From Megamerina dolium (Eukaryota > Arthropoda > Insecta > Diptera > Megamerinidae): a stretch of 64,000 nucleotides of DNA. The position numbers and the translations under genes are program-made. The DNA lies in contig OY978525.1 in the NCBI GenBank assembly GCA_963854835.1, forward strand, positions 114,899,018-114,963,017, in the 5' to 3' direction. Below are positions 11,169-23,399 of this stretch, piece by piece (positions within the stretch are counted from its first letter, which is position 1; every line of letters begins with the position of its first letter). The notes under the pieces are model-generated. The model did no database searches and was not told the origin of the DNA. It saw only the letters and a list, made by a program, of their open reading frames with translations.

Positions 11169-13410
11169 ATGAGTTTGTATAATTTCAAAAAAATCATGGT
11201 GGTTCCGCCAGCAAAGGTAAATAAACGAATATTGCAGGAATTTGCAATAAAAATGCATTAAAATCTCTAGTTGAAGTGCGATCGTAACTAACCTCAATTT
11301 TCGTACTGCTTCTATGCTATGATGAAATAATATTTATAAATTAATTATGTTTTGTTTATATTTTTTTGTGTTTTTTAGGACTTTATTGATATTATGCTGT
11401 CTAAGACACAGCGTAAGACCCCAACTGTTGTGCATAAAGGTTATAAAATTTCACGAATTCGTGCATTCTACACACGCAAAGTCAAGTACACACAACAAAA
11501 TTTCCATGATCGTCTGTCACAGATTATACAAGATTTTCCCAAATTGGATGATGTACATCCTTTTTATGCCGATTTAATGAATGTTCTGTATGATAAAGAT
11601 CATTACAAATTGGCTTTGGGCCAATTGAACACAGCCAGGCATTTAATTGATAAGTGAGTTTGTTGTGGATTGCAATTGCCAGTTTATTTATTTAATAAAT
11701 TTGTTTGTTTGCTTCTAGTGTGGCCAAAGATTATGTGCGCCTCTTGAAATATGGTGATTCATTATATCGTTGTAAGCAATTGAAGAAAGCAGCACTTGGT
11801 CGTATGGCCACCATAATGAAACGCCAAGCCTCTAATTTAACATATTTGGAGCAAGTTCGTCAGCATTTGTCCCGTTTGCCAACAATCGATCCGTATTCGC
11901 GTACTATTATCATTTGTGGTTTCCCTAATGTAGGCAAATCATCGTTTATCAACAAAATTACACGCGCCGATGTTGAAGTGCAACCATATGCTTTCACTAC
12001 AAAATCGCTGTATGTAGGCCATACAGATTACAAATATTTGCGCTGGCAGGTAAGTGTATCTGTATTAGGACATGGAATATGTTTCTAATTTATGTTGTCC
12101 ATATTAAGGTGATTGACACTCCTGGAATTTTGGATCATCCATTGGAAGAACGCAATGTCATCGAAATGCAGGCCATTACTGCTTTGGCACATTTACGCTC
12201 TTGTGTACTTTATTTCATGGACATCTCAGAACAGTGTGGCCACTCCTTGGAAGATCAAGTTAAATTGTTCGAGAGTATTAAGCCATTATTTACGAATAAA
12301 CCACTGATTGTTGCTATAAACAAAATCGATATCCTCACTCTGGATGATATGACAGACGAACGGAAAGCGATCATCACAAAATTGCAGGAAGACAAAAATA
12401 TTCCAGTCATGTTTATGTCAACTGTGAATGAAACCGGTGTGATGGAAGTGAAAATTGAAGCATGTGAACGTCTACTTTCATTCCGTGTTGATCAGAAAAT
12501 GCGCACTAAGAAAGTTGATAACATTCTTAATCGTCTGCATGTTGCAATGCCTGAACCACGTGATGATAAGTTGCGGGCGCCATTCATACCTGAACAAGCA
12601 TTGGCACGTCTGCAAAAGAATGCCGATAAAGCCGAGCGTAAACGTAAATTGGAGAAGGAAATTGAAGAGGAAATGGGTGACGATTACACACTTGATCTTA
12701 AAAAGAACTATGCTGAAATACCCGAAGAAGAACGGTACGATATTATACCTGAATTCTGGGAGGGACATAATATTGCTGACTACATTGATCCCGATATCTT
12801 TGAGAAACTTGAAGAGCTCGAACGTGACGAAGGTATACGCGAAGAGGGTGGTGTTTATAAGCTACCCGATATGTCTATAGATGAAACGCTTAAGGAGATC
12901 CGTGAAATGGCCAAACAGATACGCGGTAAACGTTTCTTGCTACGCGATGAAAAACGCCTTTCCTCAAAGAAGAACAAACCAGTTATGCCACGTCACAAAC
13001 AGCCAAAAGTACGCGATCGTTCTGTATCGAAACTGCGCGAAACAATGGAGAATCTTGGTGTCGATATGTCGGGTACGGAGAATGCAAATTTCACAAAATC
13101 GGTTGTGGATTTGAGACGCAGTCTCATACCAGTGGGCACCAAAGTCGTCAAAAAGCCATTGCTGGATAAAGAATCATCGGCTATTGTGAGGAAGACTGGT
13201 CAGCCATTGAAGCGTGCACCATCACGCGATACGATGGGTGTAAAGAATGTGGCTATGAAGAAGAAATTGCAGATGATGGCGAAACACGATATAGCGAAAA
13301 AAGTTGCGCGACGCTGTCTCAAGGGTGAAGCTGATCGTTTTATCGGCACAAAAATGCCAAAACATTTATTCTCTGGCAAACGTGGCAACGGCTCAACCGA
13401 TAGACGTTAA
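11169..13410 (+). CDS. Non1: Nucleolar GTP-binding protein 1 (NOG1/GTPBP4 family)
   Basis: Four exons, 11169-11216, 11379-11653, 11719-12049 and 12109-13410, encode 651 residues, the usual length for this family. The short first exon supplies [16 protein letters not shown]. The N-terminal NOG1 helical domain is followed by an OBG/TRAFAC GTPase domain with G1 GFPNVGKSS (residues 175-183), G3 DTPG (221-224) and G4 NKID (289-292), then a lysine- and arginine-rich C-terminal NOGCT region suited to nucleolar localisation. Known role of the family: GTPase needed for 60S ribosomal subunit maturation. All splice sites are GT..AG. The gene lies about 400 bases upstream of DNAL1 in the same direction; I recall the corresponding Drosophila genes (CG8801 and CG8800) having adjacent identifiers, which would fit conserved microsynteny. 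Confidence 0.96.
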
Positions 13411-13499
13411 TTTTTTTGCTTTCTTTTTATATATCATTGTGGGTGGGTCTTTGCAAGAGGGGCGAAACTATAATTTTATTATGTTTTATATATTTAGTG

Positions 13500-13505
13500 A
13501 ATAAA
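13500..13505 (+). promoter_or_regulatory. Poly(A) signal of NOG1
   Basis: AATAAA about 90 bases after the NOG1 stop codon, with a T-rich/GT-rich stretch downstream. Confidence 0.6.
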
Positions 13506-13810
13506 TATGTAAATATATAAACTGAAGATATACTTATATTGTGTTCCAATACTTCTTTGTCCTATTTGAAGTTAGAAGGTGACAAAAATCGAGAAATCAT
13601 TTTGCCAAAATCCAATTGAATTTTGCATTATTTAAAAGAATATTGGGTAATATGCAAAAACAAATGCAAATATGGCCTCTAATGGAATTGGCAACCTTAG
13701 CAACCGTCTTGTTAAATCGAATTTCACGTGCAAACTCTTAAAATTGATTTAAGTAACAAATCGTATACACATTTTGAAATAATTCTTAGTTAAATCAAAT
13801 AAATAAATAA

Positions 13811-14518
13811 ATGTCGAAGGCGACTACAATTAAGGAAGCACTTAAACGTTGGGAGGAACGTGAACATCAAAATGCAATAGAAGCAAAAAGTATTGATTTA
13901 CAATTTCAGTGGCCACCCATTGAGAAAATGGATGGTACATTGAGTACATTGGTTAATTGCGAGTAAGTTCTCACTATAACTGGTTGTCATACATGGAATA
14001 ATAAAGAATTTATGTTTCATTTTTTTTTTTTTAATATTATCCCCATCTAGACGTATTAGTTTATCAACAAATATGATTGAGAAAATTTTTGGATTAAATG
14101 GTATGAAAAATTTAAAAATAATTTCATTGGCACGTAATTATATTAAACAAATATCGGGCTTGGTAAGTATCTACCAAGAAGTAATAATTTCTAATTAATC
14201 TATGTAATCTTGCAGGAAGCTGTAGCTGATACATTACAAGAGCTATGGATTAGTTATAATTTAATTGAAAAGCTAAAAGGCTTAACTGCTTTGAAAAATT
14301 TAAGAGTGCTCTATATTAGTAATAATCTAATTAAGGACTGGTCTGAATTTAATCGTTTACAAGAATTGGAAGCACTAGAAGATTTAGTAGTTGTTGGTAA
14401 TCCATTGTCAGAGGGCATAGATGAGCCAACATGGCGTTTTGAATGTATCAAACGTTTACCTACGATCAGAAAATTAGATGGTGAACCGGTGGTGTTAAAT
14501 GAAGAGCCACAATTGTAG
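13811..14518 (+). CDS. DNAL1: Dynein axonemal light chain 1 (leucine-rich repeat protein)
   Basis: Exons 13811-13962, 14051-14162 and 14216-14518 join in frame (phases 2 and 0) to 188 residues, matching the family length of about 190. The N-terminus [17 protein letters not shown] and the leucine-rich repeats (for example '[17 protein letters not shown]' and '[15 protein letters not shown]') are typical, and the C-terminal cap ends '[13 protein letters not shown]'. The family protein binds the gamma heavy chain of outer arm dynein in cilia and flagella; in flies this would mean sperm tails and chordotonal neurons. Start chosen as the first ATG in frame with the conserved N-terminus. Confidence 0.96.
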
Positions 14519-14526
14519 ATTTTTTT

Positions 14527-14532
14527 AATAAA
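14527..14532 (+). promoter_or_regulatory. Poly(A) signal of DNAL1
   Basis: AATAAA only 8 bases after the DNAL1 stop codon, implying a very short 3' UTR. Confidence 0.65.
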
Positions 14533-14639
14533 ATTATAAATTCTATAATATATAATTTGGTTGCGAAAAGTTATTACCGCTTAAGCCAATATTATTAATA
14601 TTATAAGAAACAAATTTCAGGCCACTTGTGAATTTTATT

Positions 14640-16035
14640 GTGAATGGAGTATACCTATAAGTACTCCATAAATTTCCAGAAACGGAAAAGAAAATAGAAG
14701 GAAAAGGGAGAGAAAAAGATGTGATATAGTAGAGAATATTACTCTACCTCAAACTTCCTAGTACTCTTAACGAATCTAAGAAGATCGGATAGAGGGATTA
14801 GACTGAACTGTGATCAGGCTCAAAGCATCTCCTCTCAACAATCTCAATATTGTTTGTGCATAGGCTGGAGAATGATAGAAGAAGTGCTCTGTTGTGTCCA
14901 CATCCTCTAAAGAAGACTGTGCTGTTGGATCGATGATGACACCTATAGTGGCCATATGATGTCCACAACTGCTGTGCGCTGTAATGATCCCAATCATAAT
15001 TCTGAGGCCTTTACTACTTAATCGTTGGAGAAAGTTCGCTTGTCTTCTGTTAGGTTCATTCACAAAACCTTTGGTAGACCTGCATGTCTCCAAGGTGGAC
15101 GACCATCGAGTCTTGTGGATCATGCCCACAGAGTCTTTGATTCATCGTTGCAATCACTAGAGCTCACGTCAAGTATAGGTTCATGGCCCATGGGCGTATC
15201 GGCGCAGCCCTCATTGACCAAACCATTTGCCAATTCATACCCTTCGACACCGCAGTGTCCTGGAATCCAAATATGACGAAGCATATTGTGCTTTGCAGCA
15301 TTGTTCAGCCTCATCTTACATTCATTGATCATTTTCGAAGAGATGGCAGGGCTCGCAATAGCTTTGAGTGTAGCCTGACTATCACTGCAAATGCCAATTC
15401 GTTTCCCATACCATCTCCTCTCAATAATCCAGTAGACCACTTTTAGAATGGCTTATACTTCTGTTAGAAATACAGTCGCCATACTTACGGTGGAGAACGT
15501 GTACTTGGTATTTTCATCCAAGCACCAACCGCCCCCAGTACCATAGGAGATTTTAGAACCGTCGGTGTAGAATATGTAAGTCATTCCCTGTAGTAGAGTC
15601 TCTGGACTTAACCGTTGATCTCTTTCCGGGAAAATAACATCAAATCTACGCACGAAGCATATATTGGCCACACATATATCGTCCAAGGGCATTGCAAACA
15701 GTGAGCACTACTCCAATAGCTGGTGGTATATCTGCTTGTGTTCCGTATAAGCCTCGTCATGCCAGACTACGTAAGTTTTGAGTCTGAACGCAGCTTTCAT
15801 CGCCTTCTTCCGGATCTGAAGATCCAATGGAAGCAAATTAAGTAAGGCATTTAGCGCGTCACCAGAGGTGGTGCTCATAGCACCAGTGATGCCTAAGCAT
15901 ATACATCTTTGCTGTCTGTTCAGAGAAGAAGCAGCGGATTTAATCACAGTTCTGCGCCACCAGACCACAGACGCATTCGTCACAATGGGTCTAATTAGAC
16001 AGGTATACATCCAATGGACCATTGCTGGTTTTAAA
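14640..16035 (-). mobile_element. 5'-truncated non-LTR retrotransposon with RNase H, broken
   Basis: Read on the minus strand the segment encodes, in order, the end of a reverse transcriptase thumb region (TCLIRPIVTNASVVWW), an RNase H domain starting YTDGSKISYGTGGG (about 15590-15550) with SDSQATLKAI and WIPGHCGVEGYELAN further on, and a C-terminal tail. The fragments lie in different frames with stops between them. RNase H after the reverse transcriptase is a feature of I/LOA/R1-type elements; the exact clade is not decided. It is dead and starts about 100 bases after DNAL1. Confidence 0.85.
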
Positions 16036-16098
16036 CCCCAATGAGTAGGGTTGTATATATTAAAATTTTGTCAAAATAGACATGTAATATAATAGTAT

Positions 16099-17315
16099 CA
16101 GGCGTAGTAAAAGGAAATCCATTATTTTTGCAATAGATGGCTTTAGTAATTTGTACCTCGCGTTGTAGAAGTGCGATCGGGTTACGCTAAATGGCCTTAG
16201 AAAGATAGGATTTTGTACTAAATAAACTTTTCACGCAGTTTTGTAATTGCTTGACTTAGTATTGTTTAAGCACGCGTCAAAGATGGACACCAGTGAAGAG
16301 AAAATACGCCATATTTTACAGTTTTTCTTCGATAAAGGCGAAAACGCAAGCCAAACGGCTGAAAATGTGAATAGTGTTTATGGTCCTGATACTGTAACAT
16401 CCAACCACGTGCACTTTTGGTTTCGTCCATTCCGTTCCGATAATTTTGATGTCAAAGATGCAAGGCCAATTATCGAAAATATCGATAAAATAATGGAAGT
16501 CGTCTAGTCTGACCGTCATGGAAGCACTGTTCCTATTGCCCAGAAGCTACACAATGCTCAAAAAACCATTTAAGTAAGGCTGAATACAAAAACATGGACC
16601 GAATTTCCATCTACGAATCGTTGCTGAATCGCAACAAAATGGATCCATTTCTGAAGGGGATTGTTACTGCTGATGAAATGTGGGTCACTTAGGACAACGT
16701 CAAGCGAGAACGTTCATGGTCGAATCGCGGTGAGCCGGCGCAAACGGTGGCCTTGCCAGGATTGACGGTTGGAAGGTTTTACTGTGTGTTTGGTGGGATT
16801 GGCAGGGAATCATCTACTATGAGCTACTCCCCTACGGCCAAACTTTTAATTCGGACCTGTACTGTCAACAATTGGACCGTCTGAAGGAAGCAATAGCCCA
16901 GAAGTGGCCAGATTTGGCCAATAGGAGAGGAATTGTGTTCCATCAGGACACCGCCAGGCCACACACATCGATAGTGACTCGCCAGCACCTCCGAAAATTT
17001 AGTTGGGAGGTTCTTAGGCATCCACGCTATAGTCCGGACCTGGCACCACGTGATTTCTACCTGTTCCTGTCTATGGCGAATGATTTTGCTGGTGAAAAAT
17101 TCGCCTCAAGAGAAGCTTTTTGAAAATCGACTGTCCCAGTTTTTTGCCAATAGAGACGAAGGTTTCTATGAGAATGGCATTATGAAATTACCTTCAAAAT
17201 GGCAACAAGTTATCGAACAAAATGGTGCATATTTGACATAAAACGGATCATTCTAACTATGCTAAATAAAATCTTCAATTTAATGCAAAAATAATGTATT
17301 CCTTTTACTAGACCG
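16099..17315 (+). mobile_element. Mariner element (D34D), defective
   Basis: Terminal inverted repeats of about 30 bases, with the shared core TAGTAAAAGGAA followed by CATTATTTTTGCA, and TA outside both ends. Plus-strand transposase pieces: an N-terminal helix-turn-helix (EEKIRHILQFFFDKGENASQTAENV), a first catalytic Asp in ADEMWVT, then HQDTARPHTS to SPDLAPRDFYLF with 34 residues between the two aspartates. A stop lies directly after the first aspartate motif and frames are broken elsewhere, so this copy cannot make a transposase. Confidence 0.9.
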
Positions 17316-17671
17316 TATAGGTTCATAGAAACAATATCAAGTAATGTTATTTTAATGCAATTTTATTAATCGTTTGTGGATCAGTGCTACAGTTCATAAG
17401 TACAATAAGTAATAATATTAATGCATATATGAACTTGTCATGTTTAATAAATTAATATATTTTCTTCAGTTATAGTATTTGTGTGCATTACAAGTGCATT
17501 GTTGTACTCTGCTACAGGTTAAATTTGTATTACTTTCTAAAAATAAAAGGTATTTAAACAATTTATTGAGTAATAATCTTAGTTATAACCACGTACGTAT
17601 CATTTGCTATAATTCTGGTATATAATCAATTGATCAATATATACCATATGTCTATGTAGCTATTTAGTTAC

Positions 17672-20600
17672 TCAGTTATTAATATTACGTAAAATACTAA
17701 AATAGCCATAAGCACCACGAACAGTCTACAAAGAGAAATACAAACATAATTATAATTCGAATCGAATAAAAGAAAAGGAAAAAAATACAATACAAATTAT
17801 TCGTACATTAATAAATGTATTTAAATTCATATCGATGAATATTGCACGCATTTGCAATGGTACATGTGTTTCTGTCATTATTAAACGCAATGATTTTTGC
17901 ACTTTTAATGTATAATTATACCAATTCGAAGAGTAAATTGCAAAACGTAAATCATCATTCTAAAAAGATTGAACTCATTTCTGTCAGCATAGTAAAAATA
18001 ATTAATTTTTGTATACACTTTCACTTACGCATAGTGCAATTATTGTAGCATGCCAATGATACATCCATAATATTAATAATACAACATGTAGATAAAGATA
18101 CATAAATATGAAATCAAGCTTACTAAGCGATTGATATATCTGTAAAGAGGTATATTATGTAGAAAATAGACAAATATATATAACATACGAGGTAGATCCC
18201 AGAACTACCCGACCTAACAAAGAAAACACAACAAATTTGGGATAATTTTTCTTTTTTTCTCAACATAATCTCCTCATAGCTCTATGTACTTTTCTCAGCG
18301 ATATTCTATAGCTTCGATACCCTGTTTATAGTATGAACTGTCTAGCTTATTAAAATAGCCAACTCCCGCAGACTTCACCTCTTCATTGTTTGCAAATCTT
18401 CTACCACCAAGCTATCTGTTCAAATTTGGATATAGAAAATAATCCGAAGGAGCTGCATCTGGCGAATAAGGTGCATGCTGAAGCAATTTAAGCTTTAACT
18501 CATTGATTTTCGCCAACGCAATAGCGCGATGTGTGAACTGGTGCATTATCTTGATGAAACAACACTTTCTTTTTCGCCAAATACGTCCTTTTTACTTTAA
18601 TTTTATCACTTAAACGCTGCAACAAATTAGCATAATACAAGCCGTTGATTGTTTTTCCTTTTCTTTGAAAATAATCAATAATAATTATTCCACATGCATC
18701 CCAAAAAAAAAAACAGGCGCCATAACTTTGCCTGTAGCTGGACTGTTTTCGCCTTCTTTGGACACGATTCTCCCTTTTCACTACACTGTTTTGACTGCTC
18801 CTTTGTCTCAAGTGTGAAGTGGTGGACCCATGTCTCATCCATAGTTACGAATAGATGCGAAAACTTGGCTTTATTATTGTGAAACATCGCCAAACATTCT
18901 ATAGAAACATCTTCATGATGTTGTTTTTTGTTCTATTGTGAGCAAACGCGGCACCCATCTTGCGGCACACAGCTTTTTCATCTACAAATTTTCGGTCCAT
19001 ATACGATATATAGCACTTTTTGAAATGCCTGTAATTTCACCTAGCTCACGCACCTTTAGCCGGCGATCATCCAATACCATTTTGTGGTATTGTGGTTTTC
19101 TTAACCGTTTCTGCCTTGGCCAACTCAATTGGTCGACCACTACGGTGTTCGTCTTGGCAGCTCATACGACCTCGTTTAAACTTTGCCACTCAATATTTTA
19201 TGGCCGTAAACGAAGGAGCAGACTCTCCCAGAGTAGAATCTATTTGGGCTTTAATATTCGATGGACCTTTCTGACCAATTTTTTCCATGTTTACAAATTT
19301 GCTGAGGTCTTTAACTTTCGATGGCTCCAAAAAAAAAAAAAAAATACTAAACAATGTTGCGCCTTGAAACTTAAAACATATGTTTTATAAGGTTGCCACT
19401 TTTCACCAAAGTAATTTTTTTCAAACTACTGCCGCCACCTATATGTCAGATCGGGTAGTTCTGGGACCGCCCACGTGCATATATAATAGAAATTGAGCTA
19501 GCGAATTGAATATGCAATCATTATATCAATTACTTACACCACTGTTGAATGCATAAAAAATAAAACAAATCAATAATGTCCAAATGATGAAATATAAAAA
19601 GACTGGTACCCGTAAAAGTGCCTCTAATTCATTAATATACCTACAAGTGTGATATATATGGTGATCGGTTAAGAATATATATTTATAACAACAGCTTAAA
19701 CACTGAAGTGCGAATACAGCTACGTACCAACGAATTTTAATCTGCTCATCAACACAAAATTTACACATTTGCAAACAACGATCTTCCAAAGCCATTTCCA
19801 TGCCATCGGGATGGTCATCATTATTGCGATTATTATTGTGATCGATTAATTTTGATACCTATTTGTATTTTTTTTTTTTTATTATTAAAATATGTAAACA
19901 ATACAAGGTGCGACAATTATGTATTAAAATTGCCTCTAGAAAACACAATTAAAACACGATATCTGCTAATTTTTCGGTATATTTATTCGAAATATTCTCC
20001 TCCTGATTCACAACTCTTCAAACGTGTGCTCCAACTCATTTTTCGGAATTGCCTCCAGTGCCCTCGTCGAAGCCCGTTGTATATTCTGAATGTCATCAAA
20101 AAAGCATCCTCTCAACTTCAATTTCAGTTTTGGAGACAAAAAGAAGTCGCACGGTGCCAAATCAGGTGATTATCGTGCAACAGAGACCAAGTTTTTGGAT
20201 CGCGGTATTCTGGTCGAACACGACGGATTCTGGACAACAAACGCTTCAAAACATCGAGGTAACATGCGGAAGTAACTATTTGACCAGTTGGAACAAATTC
20301 TTTGTGGATAATTCCTTTGCTATCGAAGAATGTGATGAGCATTGTTTTGATTTTTGATGGAACTTTTCGTGTTTTTTTTGGCTTGTGGTGAGTTTTTTCC
20401 GCACTTTGACGCATGGTTTCTGGATCATATTGGAAATATCATGTTTCATCACCCGTAACAATTGTTTTCAGGAAGTTTAGATCATTTTCTGCAGCTGCAA
20501 CCATGTCTCTAGAATGACTGACTCTCATTAATTTTTGGTCCTCGGTCAATGTGTGTGGAACAAATCTCGCGCAGACCTTTGTTTTGACCAAATCCTCGTG

Positions 20601-22074
20601 AAGAATGAGTCGAATAGTGTCTCTGTTAATGTTTAAGGCCTCTTCCGTCATTTTCACTGAAGCATTGCGGTCTTCTGTAATAAAATCACGAACTTTCTGG
20701 ATCGCTTCTGGCGTCCGCACTGAAATTGGCCTTCTTTCTTTAATTTCATCTTCCAGCGACTCTCTGCCATCCACAAACCGTTTATGCCATATAAAAACAT
20801 TTGATCTTGATAAACAAGCATCGCCATACGCTTGCTGCATCATTTCGAATATTTCTGATGCACTTTTACCAATTTTTGCGTGGAATTTAATGACCGCTCT
20901 TTGCTCCACGTTAAAATTTCAACAACAAACGAACATGTGTTTTGTAAAATGAATGTCAATAAACATTAAATGTCAACCAAATGTCATGAAATTTTAACAG
21001 TTAGTAGAGGAAGGTTGAAGCTTCAAAACGCATGTCCTCACACATAGATGGCGCGCTTGGTTGCTAAGATATATTTCGAGTCTTAGTACATAATTGTCGC
21101 ACCTTGTATAAATAAATTATGAAATTATTTTCTAAATCATACTTACATCCATATCCTTCATGCGATCACATATAATTTGTGATTTGATCAGAATATAACG
21201 CATTAGGCATACCATAAATGTATTACCTAATGGCACAAATGTTATAGCTAATAAGAAACCGTAAAATGGAAATAAATAGCCAATAATGAAATTGTCAATT
21301 ATCTCAACAAATGGAAATATTCGAAATAATAACACTGGTTGAGCGTTTCCATTGAGAACCTATGACGATATTATTGTGTTAGCACATTGTGGGAAAGAAA
21401 GAAAAAATACTACAAAATTTAAACGAAAATTTCACCTCTTCCACATTGAATACTTGTTCGGGATAAAATATCGTACGATATACACAATCTAAACACACCG
21501 CTATACATGCCGAAATTGATGGAGCAAATACAGACCATGTCATCAAGCGTAACGCACGTACATTGCTTTGAAAATAGGATTGTTCAGTTGCGTCGACGGA
21601 TGATAATAAACTCTTGAGATCATAATGGACAAAATTTACCAGCAAAGAGATACCTAAAAGAACAAGAGATGAATAATAATCAATGTGATTTATTCAAGCA
21701 CATACGTTTACGATGATAAACAGCATTCAGAACAAATATGCTCATCGATAAAAAAAGAAATGTTGTCGCACAGCTTAAGGCACAATGTTCCAAAATATGT
21801 AGGCTACGCGTCACTTTTATAAACTGATAATGATAAAGTTCATTAAAAGCACTAACATTGTTTTAAGAATCAAAAATACAATTATTCTCACATTCAATAT
21901 AAATACAAATATGACGGCAAATATAACAAAATAGGCACGCATCAAATGTAGTGCTTGGTATTTTTGATTTTTGCCAATAATCAGTCCCAAATAACGTATG
22001 CTCTTCATATGAATACTAAATAAAGGATTCTCAAATATTTCAGGATCAATTTTTAGCTCATCGACTTTGAACAT
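17672..22074 (-). CDS. Insect odorant receptor (7tm_6), Or copy 1
   Basis: Nine exons on the minus strand: 22074-21892, 21823-21706, 21653-21436, 21359-21147, 19858-19728, 19640-19538, 18139-18029, 17959-17807, 17725-17672. They join without a break to 427 residues (phases 0,1,0,0,2,0,0,0). Several hydrophobic segments fit seven membrane helices; family landmarks are FVHYDLKSLL in exon 3, FPFVEIIDNFIIGY in exon 4, CVDEQIKIRW at the exon 5/6 join, LLRVPVF in exon 6, and the C-terminus AYGYFSILRN. Odorant receptors form ligand-gated cation channels with Orco in antennal or palp neurons. Start: the first ATG, aligned with the other three copies. Two mariner elements enlarge introns 4 and 6; without them all introns would be under about 200 bases. 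No orthologue symbol is claimed. Confidence 0.93.
18188..19475 (-). mobile_element. Mariner (D34D, family A) in intron 6 of Or copy 1
   Basis: Ends share the inverted repeat CCCAGAACTACCCGA(C/T)CT; TA precedes the left end, while the right side reads TG, a decayed duplication. Length 1288 bases. The minus strand carries mariner transposase pieces including MDETWVHHF and FHQDNAPVHTSRYC, followed by frameshifted SPD-type remains. Three related copies are at 34207-35361, 47241-48337 and 60311-61530. Its left end lies about 48 bases from the exon 7 splice acceptor. Confidence 0.9.
19904..21106 (-). mobile_element. Mariner (family B) in intron 4 of Or copy 1
   Basis: Inverted repeats begin CAAGGTGCGACAATTATGTA at both ends, with TA target duplications on both sides; length 1203 bases. 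The minus strand reads a long transposase N-terminus from about 20909 (MEQRAVIKFHAKIGKSASEI..., helix-turn-helix with HKRFVDGRESLED) up to VTGDET, then a frameshift; the second catalytic region (LLHDNHLIWHRATS) is decayed. It is a different family from the CCCAGAACTACCC mariners. Confidence 0.9.
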
Positions 22075-22164
22075 TTCTGTTTTTCTTGCTTCATGACAAA
22101 TTTAATTTACAATAATTCCAAGTATTGTCACACCAACTTTGAATTAGTACACGCATCTTCAACA

Positions 22165-22182
22165 CTATTTATATGAGGTCAA
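22165..22182 (-). promoter_or_regulatory. TTGACC plus TATA box upstream of Or copy 1
   Basis: On the minus strand TTGACC, three bases, then TATAAATAG, about 90 bases upstream of the start codon. The same block with the same spacing precedes Or copy 3 (33763-33780), which supports a real core promoter. Confidence 0.6.
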
Positions 22183-22439
22183 TTAATACATAATATATTT
22201 CGCAATGCATTAAATATTCCTGATTATGAAAATCATGCAAGTGATTTTATTTACACATTATTCGTTGTGTCAACCTTTACTGATAATTATAAGGTATACA
22301 GTCTGTTCACTAAATAACGATCACCCATAAAAAAAATAGACAAATTAAAAAAAAAAAACTTTTATTGTTTTCTTAAAAATTGTATCAAACGTATGTATAT
22401 TTGGAATACAAAATAGCCTAACATCTAAGTCTCTCTAAG

Positions 22440-23235
22440 TCTGTGGCCCTCCCTAACCTGTCTAGCATAATCCAGGTGGAAGTAATTGCAATTTGGGAAG
22501 CTTGTAGGATACTAATCGCAGACTTTAGATTCAAGTTCAACAAAGCTATACTATCGGACAGCCAAGCTGCAATTCAGGCCATGAATTCAGCAGTCATATC
22601 CTTCTTTCTATTGGAACGAAGCAGAAGGAGTCTCAATACACTCAGCGAACGGCACAACGTTTCACTGATCTAGGTTCCAGGACACCAGAACATAGAAGGA
22701 AACGAAAAAGCCGACGAATTGGCAAGAAGCGGATCTGCCATGCAAGAGGCCTTTGCAGAACCGGTGTTCATACCGCTGAGTGTAGCTAAAAGAGCTATCA
22801 ATATAAAATATCTACAAATAGCGGATTGTAGGTGGAAAAGTCTTACGAAGTACTAGTAGGTCACTATGGCCTACATACAATCCTAAATAGACAACATTAC
22901 TGATAAACAGGAACCGAAAAGATGTCTCTCGACTGATGGCAGTCATTGCTCGCTTCTGGCTCATCGTAGAACAAGCGGCCACAGATTGTCACAGTTGTAA
23001 CAAAGTGGAAGAAAAGGAAACGATCTTTCACTTCCTTTGTAAATGCCCTGCCTTTTGGAAACAGATAATGAACACCCTAGATAAACCACTCTTCAATAAC
23101 ATCGAGGAGTTGGCGGAAATAAGTATCAGCGACCTCCAAACGCTTCTAAACAGTACGAACTGGATCTAACCGTGCTGCCCACACAAACAGCCTAACGAAC
23201 AGTTGGCAGCGAGGATGTGGTAACAAAACGGTGCG
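22440..23235 (+). mobile_element. Non-LTR RNase H fragment, broken
   Basis: Plus-strand pieces read as RNase H: VEVIAIWEACRILIADF, SDSQAAIQAMNSAV, then (after a TAG stop near 22672 in place of the usual Trp) VPGHQNIEGNEKADELARSG. A Cys/His-containing C-terminal part follows (CHSCNKVEEKETIFHFLCKC) up to a stop at about 23169. It is the 3' end of an RNase H-bearing non-LTR element, nested in the Tc1-like unit. Confidence 0.8.
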
Positions 23236-23399
23236 TAAGCGCTATTTGGACTTATGGATGAGTCACCACTTCAATCAATCAACCACCTTTTCGTTTTTCT
23301 TTCCGCTCAGTACATAGGGGACTTTCGAAATTTCAATTTTTCACTTTTTGGGAACACTTTTTTTTTTGCGAAAAAATCGGTTTTTTTATTGTTGTACAA

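Noticed and set aside
12113..13504. Additional open frames overlapping the NOG1 coding exon on both strands
   Set aside because: They are shadows of the large NOG1 exon; only the NOG1 frame has conserved motifs.
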